A DNA stretch of 41,804 nucleotides. It comes from Nitrospirota bacterium. GTDB taxonomy: Bacteria; Nitrospirota; Thermodesulfovibrionia; UBA6902. The stretch lies in NCBI GenBank assembly GCA_016213935.1, contig JACQZG010000029.1:1-41804 (forward strand), read 5' to 3'. Shown one piece after another: positions 8,299 to 16,532 of the stretch. Made by a program: the position numbers and the translations under genes. Under the pieces are notes generated by a model, which was given only the letters and a program-made list of their open reading frames with translations, made no database searches and was not told where the DNA came from. Numbering within the stretch: position 1 is the first letter of the stretch; every line of letters begins with the position of its first letter.

Positions 8299-8345
8299 AA
8301 CTCTTTCGCCTCAGGCGAACCTGCCTGTCGGCAGACAGGTCAGCC
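8299..8345. repeat. Palindromic element, intergenic copy
   Basis: A core hairpin at 8319-8340 (ACCTGCCTG...CAGACAGGT) with a CTCTTTCGCCTCAGGCG arm. Almost the same sequence, in the opposite orientation, lies inside the nnr reading frame at 12240-12290. Here it fills the 97-base gap between nadK and the uracil-DNA glycosylase gene. The words AACTCTTT flank it (8299 and 8353), perhaps marking a duplicated target. Confidence 0.7.
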
Positions 8346-8362
8346 GAGGCTGATAACTCTTT

Positions 8363-9208
8363 TTACTCCCCCCACTTCATCTTTGACCTGAGGATATAAA
8401 AATAATCCCTGTCATAAAGGTGGACAAGGTTTGTAGTAAAGCGCGCCTTTTTTATCATTATCCTGTCATTCGCCCTGAGCGGAGAACCAACCTGTCCGTC
8501 AAGGGTCATATATACATTGTCGCCGGATTTAATGACAGCCTCGAGAATGAAATCGTCGGGAAGCACAAGAGGCCTGCTCGTAAGCGTATGCGGGCAGATG
8601 GGTGTCATGACAAATGATTCGACTGTCGGGTACAGGACAGGCCCGCCCGCGGAAAGAGAGTGAGCGGTCGAGCCGGTAGGAGTAGAGACTATGAGGCCGT
8701 CCGCTTTGAATGTAGTCACGTATTTTTTATTAATGTGAATGTCGAGCTGAAACATGCGCGAAAGCGCGCTCTTGTTTAGTACGACATCATTGAGAGCGCT
8801 GTAACCCGCGGCTTTTTTGCCGCTTCTGTACACATCAGCAGAGAGCCTTATCCTCTCTTCGAGTTTATATTTTCCGGAAAAGACCTTGTCGAGATTCATG
8901 AGCATCTCATTCCTGCTTATCTCCGTAATAAAGCCGAGCGTTCCGAGATTTATCCCGAGGATCGGTATCCCCATGTCGCCGACCATCCTCGCCGCGCTCA
9001 GCAGAGTGCCGTCCCCTCCAAAGACGAGAATTATGTCAGACTTGGAAGGCACCTTTTCAGCGGGAGACCCCTTAATGCCGAGCGATGAGGCGGTCTTCTC
9101 ATCGATAGTCACCGCATACTTTCTTTCCTTCAGCCATTGAAGAACATCCCTCACGGCCTCAAGCGCCTCAGGAACCCCTCTCTTTGCTATTATCCCGACC
9201 CTCTTCAT
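8363..9208 (-). CDS. nadK: NAD kinase
   Basis: A 281-residue enzyme that phosphorylates NAD to NADP. It shows the family hallmark FGGDGTLL (GGDGT at 64-68), then LGINLGTLGFITE, the LNDVVLNK segment, and the glycine-rich DGLIVSTPTGSTAHSLSAGGP loop. The start ATG overlaps the end of tsaE by four bases (9205-9208), so translation is likely coupled. Length and motif order are normal for the family. Confidence 0.97.
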   Translation of the reverse strand: MKRVGIIAKRGVPEALEAVRDVLQWLKERKYAVTIDEKTASSLGIKGSPAEKVPSKSDIILVFGGDGTLLSAARMVGDMGIPILGINLGTLGFITEISRNEMLMNLDKVFSGKYKLEERIRLSADVYRSGKKAAGYSALNDVVLNKSALSRMFQLDIHINKKYVTTFKADGLIVSTPTGSTAHSLSAGGPVLYPTVESFVMTPICPHTLTSRPLVLPDDFILEAVIKSGDNVYMTLDGQVGSPLRANDRIMIKKARFTTNLVHLYDRDYFYILRSKMKWGE

Positions 9209-9624
9209 AAACTTATTCCCTCTATGTCTATAATGCGCGCGTCGCCGCCCGCGTGGCTTATCTTTATCTTTATCGCGTTATCAGGCATCTCATCTTCTGC
9301 CCTTTCCGCCCATTCCACCACAGATATGCCGTCCTTCCCTAAATGCTCGTGAAGCCCTAATCCCGAGATCTCACTGCCTGAAAGCCTGTAAAGGTCTATA
9401 TGGTTAAAACGCATCTTTCCGGAATGCTCGGATATTATGATGAAGCTCGGGCTTGTTATCTCCCTTTCATCAATACCCAATGCTGATGCTATGCCCTTTG
9501 CCATCGTGGTCTTGCCCGAACCGAGCTCGCCGTAAAGGCAGACCACATCGCCCCGGCCAAGCTTCACTCCGAGCCTCTTCCCTATCTCCCTCGTCTCGGC
9601 ATCGCTCTTACTTTGTAATATCAC
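9205..9624 (-). CDS. tsaE: tRNA t6A biosynthesis ATPase TsaE
   Basis: A 139-residue P-loop protein needed, with TsaB, TsaC and TsaD, to make N6-threonylcarbamoyladenosine at tRNA position 37. Walker A is GELGSGKT (32-39), followed by the family motif ITSPSFIIISEH and HIDLYRL. It overlaps the preceding CBS-protein gene by 17 bases and nadK by four, so it belongs to the minus-strand operon. The other t6A genes are not in the window. Confidence 0.95.
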   Translation of the reverse strand: MILQSKSDAETREIGKRLGVKLGRGDVVCLYGELGSGKTTMAKGIASALGIDEREITSPSFIIISEHSGKMRFNHIDLYRLSGSEISGLGLHEHLGKDGISVVEWAERAEDEMPDNAIKIKISHAGGDARIIDIEGISL

Positions 9625-10066
9625 GTGTCATAGCGGCAACGATATCGAGCTTGCCCACAATCCCGACAACAGAAGCATCTCTTAAAACCGGCAGAAGGTG
9701 TATATTCTTCTCGGACATTATCGTAGCCGCCTCTTCGAGCGTAGTCTCCTCAGTTATTGAGACAACATTCTTTGTGCAGATATCCTCAACGGTCGTAGCC
9801 GCCATCTTCTTCAGCTCTTCTTCCATCTTTCCCGAACCTAACATGATATACGCGTCAAAGAGCCTTATGACCGTCGGGATATGAAGCCTCTTATTCTTGC
9901 TGATAAGGTCGTGCTCGGTTACTATCCCCACAAGCTTTTTATTATTGTCAACAACCGGCACGCCGCTGAACCTGTGCTCCATGAGAAGCCTCGCAAGCTC
10001 TTCAACGGTCGCCTCCGGATTTATGGTTACGACATCACGCGTCATGAAATCCTTTGCTTTCAGCAT
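9608..10066 (-). CDS. Protein of two CBS domains
   Basis: A 152-residue protein made only of a CBS pair, roughly residues 1-60 and 90-150 (MTRDVVTINPEATVEELARLL..., then CTKNVVSITEETTLEEAA...). CBS pairs bind adenine nucleotides and act as energy-state or ligand sensors for partner proteins. No catalytic domain is attached, so the partner is unknown. It overlaps tsaE by 17 bases and follows pgeF by 62 bases. Confidence 0.9.
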   Translation of the reverse strand: MLKAKDFMTRDVVTINPEATVEELARLLMEHRFSGVPVVDNNKKLVGIVTEHDLISKNKRLHIPTVIRLFDAYIMLGSGKMEEELKKMAATTVEDICTKNVVSITEETTLEEAATIMSEKNIHLLPVLRDASVVGIVGKLDIVAAMTRDITK

Positions 10067-10128
10067 TCATCCTCCATCAAAGTTAGAAAGTACAATTCAA
10101 TATTTTGTCATTCAGATTGTTTAATATA

Positions 10129-10806
10129 TTACCACATCACTATAAAACCGCTCTGACGCCCCGCGCCCTCGCCTGAACGCCTGTATGAATGGAACTTTTC
10201 CGGCGCGCAGAATGTGCACTCGCGGGACTGCCAGATATTTTCCCGAGGAATCCCTGCCGAGACAGCCTGAAGCCTGTTGGCCGAAGGGAGGTCAATAAAA
10301 TATTTTTCACCGGCCTTTCTGAAATACCCGCCGTATCCTGATGCGGCCTCAACAGCCGCCTTCACATCTTCGCTGACTTCATACGAGCATCCCTTGATGC
10401 CCGGGCCTATCGCTGTCAGGATGTCATTGGGGATAGAGCCGAATTCATCATTCATTTTTTCTATAGTCCTTCTTAATATTCCTGAAGCTGTTCCTCTCCA
10501 TCCTGCATGAACAGCGCCGACAGCCATTATCTTCCTGTCAAAGAGGAGTATCGGGACACAATCGGCAACCTTCACTCCTAATGCTGTCTTCCTCCTTGAT
10601 GTAATAACCGCGTCAGCGATTACTCTCTCTCTGCTGTCCCTGAGAACATGAACAATATCGGTATGTTTCTGAACCGGCATATAAATATCAGCCCCATCCA
10701 TCTTTTCCTTAAAATACACTCTTACTGCTTCCTCATCCGAAGATGACTTGGTAGTGAAGAAGGCCGTTATGCCGGGGATTATGAGGTTGGGCGGTTCAAT
10801 GAACAT
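10129..10806 (-). CDS. pgeF: Laccase-domain purine nucleoside phosphorylase / peptidoglycan editing factor (YfiH/PgeF family)
   Basis: A 225-residue protein of the YfiH/DUF152 family. The metal ligands are visible as QKHTD (His48), ADCVPIL (Cys83) and VHAGWRGT (His100), followed by IGPGIKGCSYEV. Characterised members act on purine nucleosides, and in E. coli the protein corrects wrong amino acids in peptidoglycan precursors. The gene begins one base after nnr ends, so the two are co-translated. The C-terminus contains the usual CTFC...FHSYRR segment, so the protein is complete. Confidence 0.93.
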   Translation of the reverse strand: MFIEPPNLIIPGITAFFTTKSSSDEEAVRVYFKEKMDGADIYMPVQKHTDIVHVLRDSRERVIADAVITSRRKTALGVKVADCVPILLFDRKIMAVGAVHAGWRGTASGILRRTIEKMNDEFGSIPNDILTAIGPGIKGCSYEVSEDVKAAVEAASGYGGYFRKAGEKYFIDLPSANRLQAVSAGIPRENIWQSRECTFCAPEKFHSYRRSGEGAGRQSGFIVMW

Positions 10807-10807
10807 A

Positions 10808-12427
10808 TCAGGATGATAAAGCTTTATATGCCTTTGGTATCGCGTTTATGATGTCAGACGCGATGAGCGAGCGCTCGCCTTTTCTGCCTGCCGCAATATC
10901 GCCTGCCAACCCGTGCATGTAGACGCCGAGGATGGAAGCGTTTTTTGGATTCAGCCCCTGCGCAAGAAGCGCGGATATCATGCCCGTAAGCACGTCTCCA
11001 GAGCCTGCAGTTGCCATGCCGGGATTTCCCGTCGAATTTATAAAGGCCTCTCCTTCGGGCGAAGAAATGACGGTCGGAGCGCCTTTTAATGCAAGATGCG
11101 CTTTTGCCTTTTTACTGAAAGATACCGCTGTATTTATCCTGTCCTTTTCAATTTCTGCTGACCGCTCACTTAACAATCTCGCCATCTCCCCTGTATGAGG
11201 AGTGAGGATCAGTTTTGCCCTGCTCTTCCGAATCAAGGCCGCCCCGCCGCTTAAGGCATTGATGCCGTCAGCGTCAATCACAACAGGAATGGATAACTTT
11301 TCGACCAGTGACTTGACGAGCTTTTTAATATCCTCGCTGACAGAGATGCCCGGGCCTATGGCAAGCACGTCACACCTCTTCTTTATAAAACTCATGAGAA
11401 TTCCCAATGCGTCATAAGATAGAGTTCCGTCGCCCTTGTCCGGAAGCGGAAGTATCATCTCTTCGGTCACCCTTCTCTGAAACGCATCAACAAGAGTTTC
11501 AGGCACTCCGAGAGTAACGAGCCCCGCGCCTGTCCTAAGGCATGCCTTTGCCGTCATGAGCGCCGCGCCTGTCTTGCCTCTTGATCCAGCGGTAATCAGA
11601 ACATGGCCGTAAGTCCCTTTATGGGAATTTCTCGGCCTTTTCGGCATGAAAGAGACGGCGTCTTTCCTTTCAATAAGAGAGGCTTTTAAACTTTTTGATT
11701 TGAGAAGTTTTTGCGGAAAACCGATATCAGCTATAGAAAGTTCACCGGTAAAATCAGCGCCGGGATAAAGTAAATGCCCTCTTTTCGGCAAGCCGAACGT
11801 AATGGTATGCGCCGCCCTGACGGCAGCGCCCATAACCTGCCCCGTGTCTGAAGAGATGCCGGAAGGGATGTCTATGGAAAAAACAGGCAATGAGAGGATG
11901 TTAACCTTTTTTATGATATCAGAAAACGGAGGCCTTATCTCCCTGCTCAGCCCGGTGCCGAATAGAGCGTCAATTATTAAAGAGTTTTGAGTTAAGCCTG
12001 CCTGTCCGGTAGGCAGGAGTTTTGAGTTAAGAGTTAAGAAGCTCTTTATCGGAAGTATTTCAATGCCTGCCTTTTTGGCTCTGAGGTAATTAGTCTTTGC
12101 ATCGCCTTTCAGTTTTGAGGGGTCAACAGCGAGAAAGACTTTGACATCCCTGCCTTCCTCCTGAAGAAGCCTTGCTATTACGAGTCCCTCGCCCCCGTTA
12201 TTCCCGCCGCCGCAAAGAACATAGACAGATGTCAGCCCCGGCTGACCTGTCTGCCGACAGGCAGGTTCGCCTGAGTGAGGCGAAAGAGTTGAGAAATAAA
12301 TTTCATTTATTTTTTTAACACAGGCGAGCCCTGCACGCTCCATAAGTTCAATGCTTGCAATGCCGTGCCTCTTTATAGTGATGCGGTCAATCTCCCGCAT
12401 CTCTTTCGCCGTCGCGGCCTTTATCAT
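10808..12427 (-). CDS. nnr: Bifunctional NAD(P)HX epimerase / dehydratase, with repeat-derived inserts
   Basis: A 539-residue fusion that repairs hydrated NADH and NADPH. The N-terminal half is the epimerase (LMERAGLACV, then VYVLCGGGNNGGEGLV at 68-83 and IIDALFGTGLSREI). The C-terminal half is the ADP/ATP-dependent dehydratase (KGTYGHVLITAGSRGKTGAA near 250, and GNPGMATAGSGDVLTG late). Two peptides do not belong to the family: about residues 46-67, containing GEPACRQTGQPGLT, and about 131-149, containing LLPTGQAGLTQ. Both are coded by palindromic repeats (12240-12290 and 11983-12031) and both keep the frame. They fall just before the GGGNNGG strand and just before IIDALFGTG, in likely surface loops. 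Neighbours acpS and pgeF are within 25 bases. Confidence 0.93.
   Translation of the reverse strand: MIKAATAKEMREIDRITIKRHGIASIELMERAGLACVKKINEIYFSTLSPHSGEPACRQTGQPGLTSVYVLCGGGNNGGEGLVIARLLQEEGRDVKVFLAVDPSKLKGDAKTNYLRAKKAGIEILPIKSFLTLNSKLLPTGQAGLTQNSLIIDALFGTGLSREIRPPFSDIIKKVNILSLPVFSIDIPSGISSDTGQVMGAAVRAAHTITFGLPKRGHLLYPGADFTGELSIADIGFPQKLLKSKSLKASLIERKDAVSFMPKRPRNSHKGTYGHVLITAGSRGKTGAALMTAKACLRTGAGLVTLGVPETLVDAFQRRVTEEMILPLPDKGDGTLSYDALGILMSFIKKRCDVLAIGPGISVSEDIKKLVKSLVEKLSIPVVIDADGINALSGGAALIRKSRAKLILTPHTGEMARLLSERSAEIEKDRINTAVSFSKKAKAHLALKGAPTVISSPEGEAFINSTGNPGMATAGSGDVLTGMISALLAQGLNPKNASILGVYMHGLAGDIAAGRKGERSLIASDIINAIPKAYKALSS
11983..12031. repeat. 21-bp palindrome with 14-bp direct repeats, inside nnr
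   Basis: The palindrome CCTGCCTGTCC...TAGGCAGG (11997-12017) is bracketed by two copies of AGTTTTGAGTTAAG (11983-11996 and 12018-12031). A further partial GAGTTAAG follows. This is the pattern left by insertion with target duplication, or by a repeat unit carrying its own direct repeats. It adds in-frame codons to the epimerase domain. Confidence 0.75.
12240..12290. repeat. Palindromic element inside the nnr coding sequence
   Basis: It is the inverted counterpart of 8299-8345, differing mainly by four extra bases (CTCA). On the coding strand it reads TLSPHSGEPACRQTGQPGLT. The frame is kept on both sides, comparable in kind to palindromic elements known inside Rickettsia genes. Confidence 0.8.
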
Positions 12428-12451
12428 TGCCTCCTCATATATATGGGCAGT

Positions 12452-12829
12452 TCAGGATTCCAGTACAACACAGGCGACACCGTATTCCCTTTCATGGCTT
12501 AAAGATAAGTGGCAGTTCTTTATTCCGTTCTGCTTGAAAAATTCCTTCAGCTTGCCGCTTATCTTTATAAAAGGCTTGCCGGTGTCGCTGTTTACAACCT
12601 CAATGTCAGTCAGGTCGATAAATGCCCTTGAGCCTATCGCCTTTACCATCGCCTCTTTTGCGGCAAAGCGCACCGCAAGCGAGAGATACGGGTTCTTTTT
12701 TCCGTTGCAGTAGGCTATCTCGCTTTCAGTGAAGACTCTCCGGTTAAACCTTCCTCCCCATTTTTCAGAGAGTTCTTTCACCCGGTCAACCCTGACCATG
12801 TCTATTCCTATTCCGTAAATCATAACCAA
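12452..12829 (-). CDS. acpS: Holo-[acyl-carrier-protein] synthase
   Basis: A 125-residue enzyme that moves 4'-phosphopantetheine from CoA to acyl carrier protein, activating fatty-acid synthesis. The family motifs are GIGIDMVRVDRV (Asp10) and RFAAKEAMVKAIG (Glu59), which hold magnesium, and the C-terminal HLSLSHEREYGVACVV. A start at the second Met (MIYGIGID) is equally possible. It lies between pdxJ (18-base gap) and nnr (24-base gap), an arrangement seen in many bacteria. Confidence 0.96.
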   Translation of the reverse strand: MVMIYGIGIDMVRVDRVKELSEKWGGRFNRRVFTESEIAYCNGKKNPYLSLAVRFAAKEAMVKAIGSRAFIDLTDIEVVNSDTGKPFIKISGKLKEFFKQNGIKNCHLSLSHEREYGVACVVLES

Positions 12830-12847
12830 GCAGTCAGCCGACAGCTA

Positions 12848-13561
12848 TCAGCTATCAGGCAAAAGTTTCTTCATTTCCCTCACGGCCTCTTCGATTCCCA
12901 TATATAATGAATCCGATATTATTCCGTGCCCGATATAAAGCGCCCTGATGCCTTTTATCGCGGCAACCTGCCTCACATTCACTCTGTTCAATCCGTGCCC
13001 CGCGTTCACAAGAAGCCCTGATTCAAGCCCCTCCCTCACTGCCTCTCTCACCCTCTTAAGCTCAACGAGCCTCTTTTCCCCTTTAGCGTCCGCGTATCTT
13101 CCGGTATGTATCTCCACCATTACGGCGCACATCTTCATAGAAAGAGCAACATCCTTTTTTGACGGATTTATAAAGAGGCTCACCGGTATGCCTGCTCCCT
13201 GTATCTCGTCAATCGCCCTCTGAATCTTGCTCACGCTCTTTATGAGATCGAGTCCGCCTTCTGTGGTAAGCTCCTGCCGTTTCTCGGGGACGAGCGTCAC
13301 CATATCCGGCCTCTCCCTTAGAGCAATGCTTATCATCTCGGGAGTAGCGGCCATCTCAAGGTTCAGTTCAACCTTAATCTTTTTTCTAAGGATATGCAGG
13401 TCGCTGTCCTGTATGTGCCGCCTGTCTTCTCTCAGATGAACGGTGATGCCGTCAGCGCCTCCCCTTACGGCAAGTTCAGCGGCAATCAGAGGGTCAGGAT
13501 AGCCGCATCTCCTCGCTTCCCTTACTGTCGCGACATGGTCAACATTAACTCCTAAAAGCAT
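12848..13561 (-). CDS. pdxJ: Pyridoxine 5'-phosphate synthase
   Basis: A 237-residue TIM-barrel enzyme that makes pyridoxine 5'-phosphate from 1-deoxyxylulose 5-phosphate and aminoacetone 3-phosphate. The N-terminus GVNVDHVATVREAR, the DGITVHLREDRRHIQD segment, and VNAGHGLNRVN are all diagnostic. Full length. GGAGG lies just before the ATG at 13561. A tandem AGCTATC repeat follows the stop, at the acpS start region. Confidence 0.97.
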   Translation of the reverse strand: MLLGVNVDHVATVREARRCGYPDPLIAAELAVRGGADGITVHLREDRRHIQDSDLHILRKKIKVELNLEMAATPEMISIALRERPDMVTLVPEKRQELTTEGGLDLIKSVSKIQRAIDEIQGAGIPVSLFINPSKKDVALSMKMCAVMVEIHTGRYADAKGEKRLVELKRVREAVREGLESGLLVNAGHGLNRVNVRQVAAIKGIRALYIGHGIISDSLYMGIEEAVREMKKLLPDS

Positions 13562-13590
13562 TTAATCCTCCTGTAAATGACATGGTTCCG

Positions 13591-14538
13591 TCATCCCCAT
13601 AAGTGGCACGAAACAAAACTTCCCTCTTTTGCTTCCCTGAATTCCGGAACTATAGTATCACATGGCGCAAACCTCTTAGGGCACCTCGGATGAAAGGGGC
13701 ATCCTGAAGGTATATCCGCGGGGCTCGGGACGTCGCCTTCAAGAACTATCCTCTTCCCTCTTTCATCTGCCCACGGCTTCGGCACTGCCGAAAGAAGCGC
13801 CTCTGTGTAAGGATGAAGCGGCTCCTTAAAGAGAGTGTTTGTCCCGGACATCTCGACAATCTTACCGAGGTACATCACCGCTACCCTGTCGCTGAAATGT
13901 TCTACGGCAAGAAGGTTATGGCTGATAAAGAGGTATGAAAGGCCGGAATCTTTGCGAAGCTCATCGAGCAGATTCATTATCTGAGCCTGAATCGATACGT
14001 CAAGCGCTGAAAGCGCTTCATCGGCAACAATGAGCCTCGGCTCCACCGCGAGAGCCCTTGCGATGCATATTCTCTGCCTCTGCCCGCCGCTGAACTCATG
14101 CGGGTATCTGTAAAGCGCTTCGCCGTCAACCCCAACCTTTTGAAGGAGATTGAGCACACGTTCTTTTACATCGCTTTTACTCACAATCCTGTTCACGATT
14201 AAAGCCTCGCCCACTGAATCGAGAAGGTTCATCCTCGGGTTCAGCGATGCCAGCGGGTCCTGAAATATTATCTGAAGGCCTTTTCGTATTGACGAAAGCT
14301 CTTTGCCCCGCGCTGCAGTGACATCCCTCCCCTTAAAAAATATCCTTCCCGAAGTCGGCTCAAGGAGCTTCAGGACAAGTTTGGCTACCGTGGATTTGCC
14401 GCATCCGCTCTCTCCGACAAGGCCGAAGGCCTCGCCCGCCGAGAGAGAGAATGTGACGCCGTCTACCGCCTTAACGACGCGATTGCCTCTCAGATGAAAA
14501 TACTTCTTCAGCCCTTCAACCTTTAACAGTTCCATCAC
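13591..14538 (-). CDS. Peptide ABC transporter ATP-binding protein (OppF/DppF type)
   Basis: A 315-residue ATPase of a di/oligopeptide importer. Walker A is GESGCGKST (42-50), the signature is SGGQRQRICIARAL, and Walker B is RLIVADEALSALD. The C-terminal extension CPFHPRCPKRFAPCD...SCHL has the four cysteines usual in this subfamily, which may bind an iron-sulfur cluster. It pairs with the ATPase at 15500 and overlaps it by four bases. The permease and binding-protein genes are not present in the window. Confidence 0.93.
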   Translation of the reverse strand: MMELLKVEGLKKYFHLRGNRVVKAVDGVTFSLSAGEAFGLVGESGCGKSTVAKLVLKLLEPTSGRIFFKGRDVTAARGKELSSIRKGLQIIFQDPLASLNPRMNLLDSVGEALIVNRIVSKSDVKERVLNLLQKVGVDGEALYRYPHEFSGGQRQRICIARALAVEPRLIVADEALSALDVSIQAQIMNLLDELRKDSGLSYLFISHNLLAVEHFSDRVAVMYLGKIVEMSGTNTLFKEPLHPYTEALLSAVPKPWADERGKRIVLEGDVPSPADIPSGCPFHPRCPKRFAPCDTIVPEFREAKEGSFVSCHLWG

Positions 14539-15500
14539 AACACCATCGCCTTAACGCACCTGCTCAGATGCTCCGAGCTTCCTGCGGGACTGAGTTCAGG
14601 CTCGTTATTAAGGCATTCGCTTACTACATATTTACATCGTGACGAAAATTTACATCCCTTTGGAAGGGCGTCAGGCGCGGGCACCTGTCCGGGTATTGGG
14701 AGGAGCTTCTCTCCCTTTCTCCTCGGCAATGACTCGATAAGCCCCAAAGTGTACGGGTGCTTCGGATTAATAAATATCTCTTTTGCCGGCGCGTTCTCAA
14801 CAACCCTCCCGGCGTACATGACAACTACCCTTGAAGCCCATTCTGAGACAATGCCCAGGTCATGAGTAATAAGCAGGAGTGACATCCTGTTAATCTCCTT
14901 AAGGCTTCCAAGCAGTTCAAGTATCTGCGCCTGTATCGTTACGTCAAGCGCGGTTGTCGGCTCGTCAGCTATAATGAGCGAAGGGCCGCACGCGATTGCC
15001 ATTGCTATCATCGCCCTCTGCCTCATGCCGCCGCTCAGCTGATGCGGATATTCCCGTGCCCTTGATTCAGGCGAAGGGATATTCACCCTCCGCAAAAGCC
15101 CTGCCGCCTCGGACAACGCCTCCTTCATCGAAATGCCTGAATGAATAGCGAGCGCCTCTGCTATCTGATATCCGACTGTCAAGACAGGGTTAAGGGAGGT
15201 CATAGGCTCCTGAAAGACCATTGAGATATCCTTCCCCCTTATTTTTTGCAGTTCAGAATTTCCCAGTGATGAGATATCAAGACCTTTGAAAAGGGTCTTT
15301 CCAGAAAAGGCCGCGTTGGGAGGAAGAAGCCGCATTATTGAGAGAGCTGTCAGCGTCTTTCCTGAACCGCTCTCGCCCACGACACCGACAGTCTCCTCGC
15401 GCCCTACATCAAAGGAAACACCGTCAACAGCTTTGATATAACCTGTTCCATGCGGGAATGATACGCTGATATTTTCAAGCGAGAGAAGGGTTTCGCTCAT
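14535..15500 (-). CDS. Peptide ABC transporter ATP-binding protein (OppD/DppD type)
   Basis: A 321-residue ATPase, partner of the protein at 13591-14538. Walker A is GESGSGKT (42-49), the signature is LSGGMRQRAMIAMAI, and Walker B is SLIIADEPTTALD. A cysteine-bearing C-terminal oligopeptide-transporter extension (CKFSSRCKYVVSEC...SRC) is present. It is the first gene of the long minus-strand block. The 194 bases before it separate it from the divergent DksA/TraR gene and probably hold both promoters. Confidence 0.93.
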   Translation of the reverse strand: MSETLLSLENISVSFPHGTGYIKAVDGVSFDVGREETVGVVGESGSGKTLTALSIMRLLPPNAAFSGKTLFKGLDISSLGNSELQKIRGKDISMVFQEPMTSLNPVLTVGYQIAEALAIHSGISMKEALSEAAGLLRRVNIPSPESRAREYPHQLSGGMRQRAMIAMAIACGPSLIIADEPTTALDVTIQAQILELLGSLKEINRMSLLLITHDLGIVSEWASRVVVMYAGRVVENAPAKEIFINPKHPYTLGLIESLPRRKGEKLLPIPGQVPAPDALPKGCKFSSRCKYVVSECLNNEPELSPAGSSEHLSRCVKAMVL

Positions 15501-15614
15501 GGAAAAATACTGTCACCTTTAATGAATCGCCGTCCGGCAGAGTTAAAATCAGATTGTAACTTATAGCAATATATAAACTTTGTCAAGCAATAGAGAAAAG
15601 GGGTATAAAAGCAT

Positions 15615-15644
15615 TTGACTTGATAAAATCAAATCTGTTATCGT
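15615..15644 (+). promoter_or_regulatory. Probable promoter of the DksA/TraR gene
   Basis: TTGACT at 15615-15620 and TATCGT at 15639-15644 with an 18-base spacer; the -10 is preceded by TG plus one base, the extended form. The start codon is 51 bases further on, after GGAGGA at 15681-15686. Confidence 0.5.
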
Positions 15645-15694
15645 AACCCTTGTTCAGCATTAAATATTAATACCGCCTCCGGAGGAGACTATAC

Positions 15695-16231
15695 ATGGCT
15701 AAAAAAACAGAGAGCAAAAAAACCGGCAAAAAAAAGGCCGCAAAGAAAGCGGCTCCGAAGAAGAGCGCCTCTCCGAAGAAGGCCCACTCAAAAAAGAAGG
15801 CGGCGGCAAAGAAATCACCGGCCAAAAAAACTCCTGTCAAAAAATCCGCGCGTAAAGTCTCAATGTCGCCACGAGAGAAGGCCATCCTCGCAATAATGCA
15901 GGGGCTGACGCGCCAGAAGGAGTCGCTTCTTAAAGACGCCGCCGAGACGCTGAACACACTCCCGGGAGAACTTAATTTCCCTGATATGGGCGACCAGGCA
16001 ACCGCGGAGACGGACAGAAACTTCATGCTGAGGCTAAGGGACAGGGAGAGAGGGCTTCTCAAGAAGATAGATCAGGCGATAGACAGGATAAAAAGCAAGA
16101 CCTATGGGTTATGCGAGGCATGTGGAAGCGAGATAGGCATCAAGAGGCTTCAGGCAAGGCCTGTCACCACCCTTTGCGTCGACTGCAAGATGGAGCAGGA
16201 AGAAGAAGAGAGGATTTCAAGGGGAAGATAA
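15695..16231 (+). CDS. DksA/TraR zinc-finger protein with histone H1-like N-terminal tail
   Basis: A 178-residue protein in two parts. Residues 1-54 are almost only Lys, Ala, Ser and Pro, with repeats such as KKAAKKAAPKKS, like the tail of histone H1. Residues 55-178 are a DksA/TraR domain: coiled-coil arms, a PDMGDQA segment fitting the DksA DxxDxA tip (Asp97, Asp100, Ala102), and a C4 zinc finger (Cys140, Cys143, Cys161, Cys164). DksA proteins enter the RNA polymerase secondary channel and tune transcription, often with ppGpp. The tail would add nonspecific DNA binding. GGAGGA lies nine bases before the ATG. The coding strand is purine-rich in the tail. Confidence 0.9.
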   Translation: MAKKTESKKTGKKKAAKKAAPKKSASPKKAHSKKKAAAKKSPAKKTPVKKSARKVSMSPREKAILAIMQGLTRQKESLLKDAAETLNTLPGELNFPDMGDQATAETDRNFMLRLRDRERGLLKKIDQAIDRIKSKTYGLCEACGSEIGIKRLQARPVTTLCVDCKMEQEEEERISRGR

Positions 16232-16434
16232 GTTTCACTGCTTCCTTACAGTTTTTTCCTTCGATTGGGTTTATAAAATAAATCAGCCAGTTCGAAAAGC
16301 GCTTTGTCATTCCTTCATATGCGATAATCTCCTCAGTGAAAACATACAACTATTTTTGTATCATGAAATCCGTTTTCCTGTGGCAATAAAAATACCTTCT
16401 GGTATAAAATAGAACGCCTGATTTTCATAGGAAA

Positions 16435-16510
16435 GCCACCGTAGCTCAGATGGTAGAGCAGCTGATTCGTAATCAGCAGGCCAGCGGTTCGATCCCGCTC
16501 GGTGGCTCCA
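16435..16510 (+). tRNA. tRNA-Thr (anticodon CGT)
   Basis: A 76-base cloverleaf with acceptor GCCACCG pairing to CGGTGGC, D-arm AGCTCAGATGGTAGAGC, anticodon stem GCTGA/TCAGC with loop TTCGTAA, T-arm GGTTCGATCC, and an encoded CCA end (discriminator T). Anticodon CGT decodes ACG threonine codons. It stands alone on the plus strand, and no integrated element is visible at its 3' end. Confidence 0.95.
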
Positions 16511-16532
16511 TTTACACAGGAAAAAATAACTT

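Noticed and set aside
7627..8391. A 254-codon open frame on the plus strand opposite the uracil-DNA glycosylase gene
   Set aside because: It is the shadow of a strongly supported minus-strand gene, and its translation shows no domain and includes repeat-derived peptides.
16435..16510. tRNA-Thr as an attachment site of an integrated element
   Set aside because: I saw no duplicated 3' tRNA end or integrase within the window.
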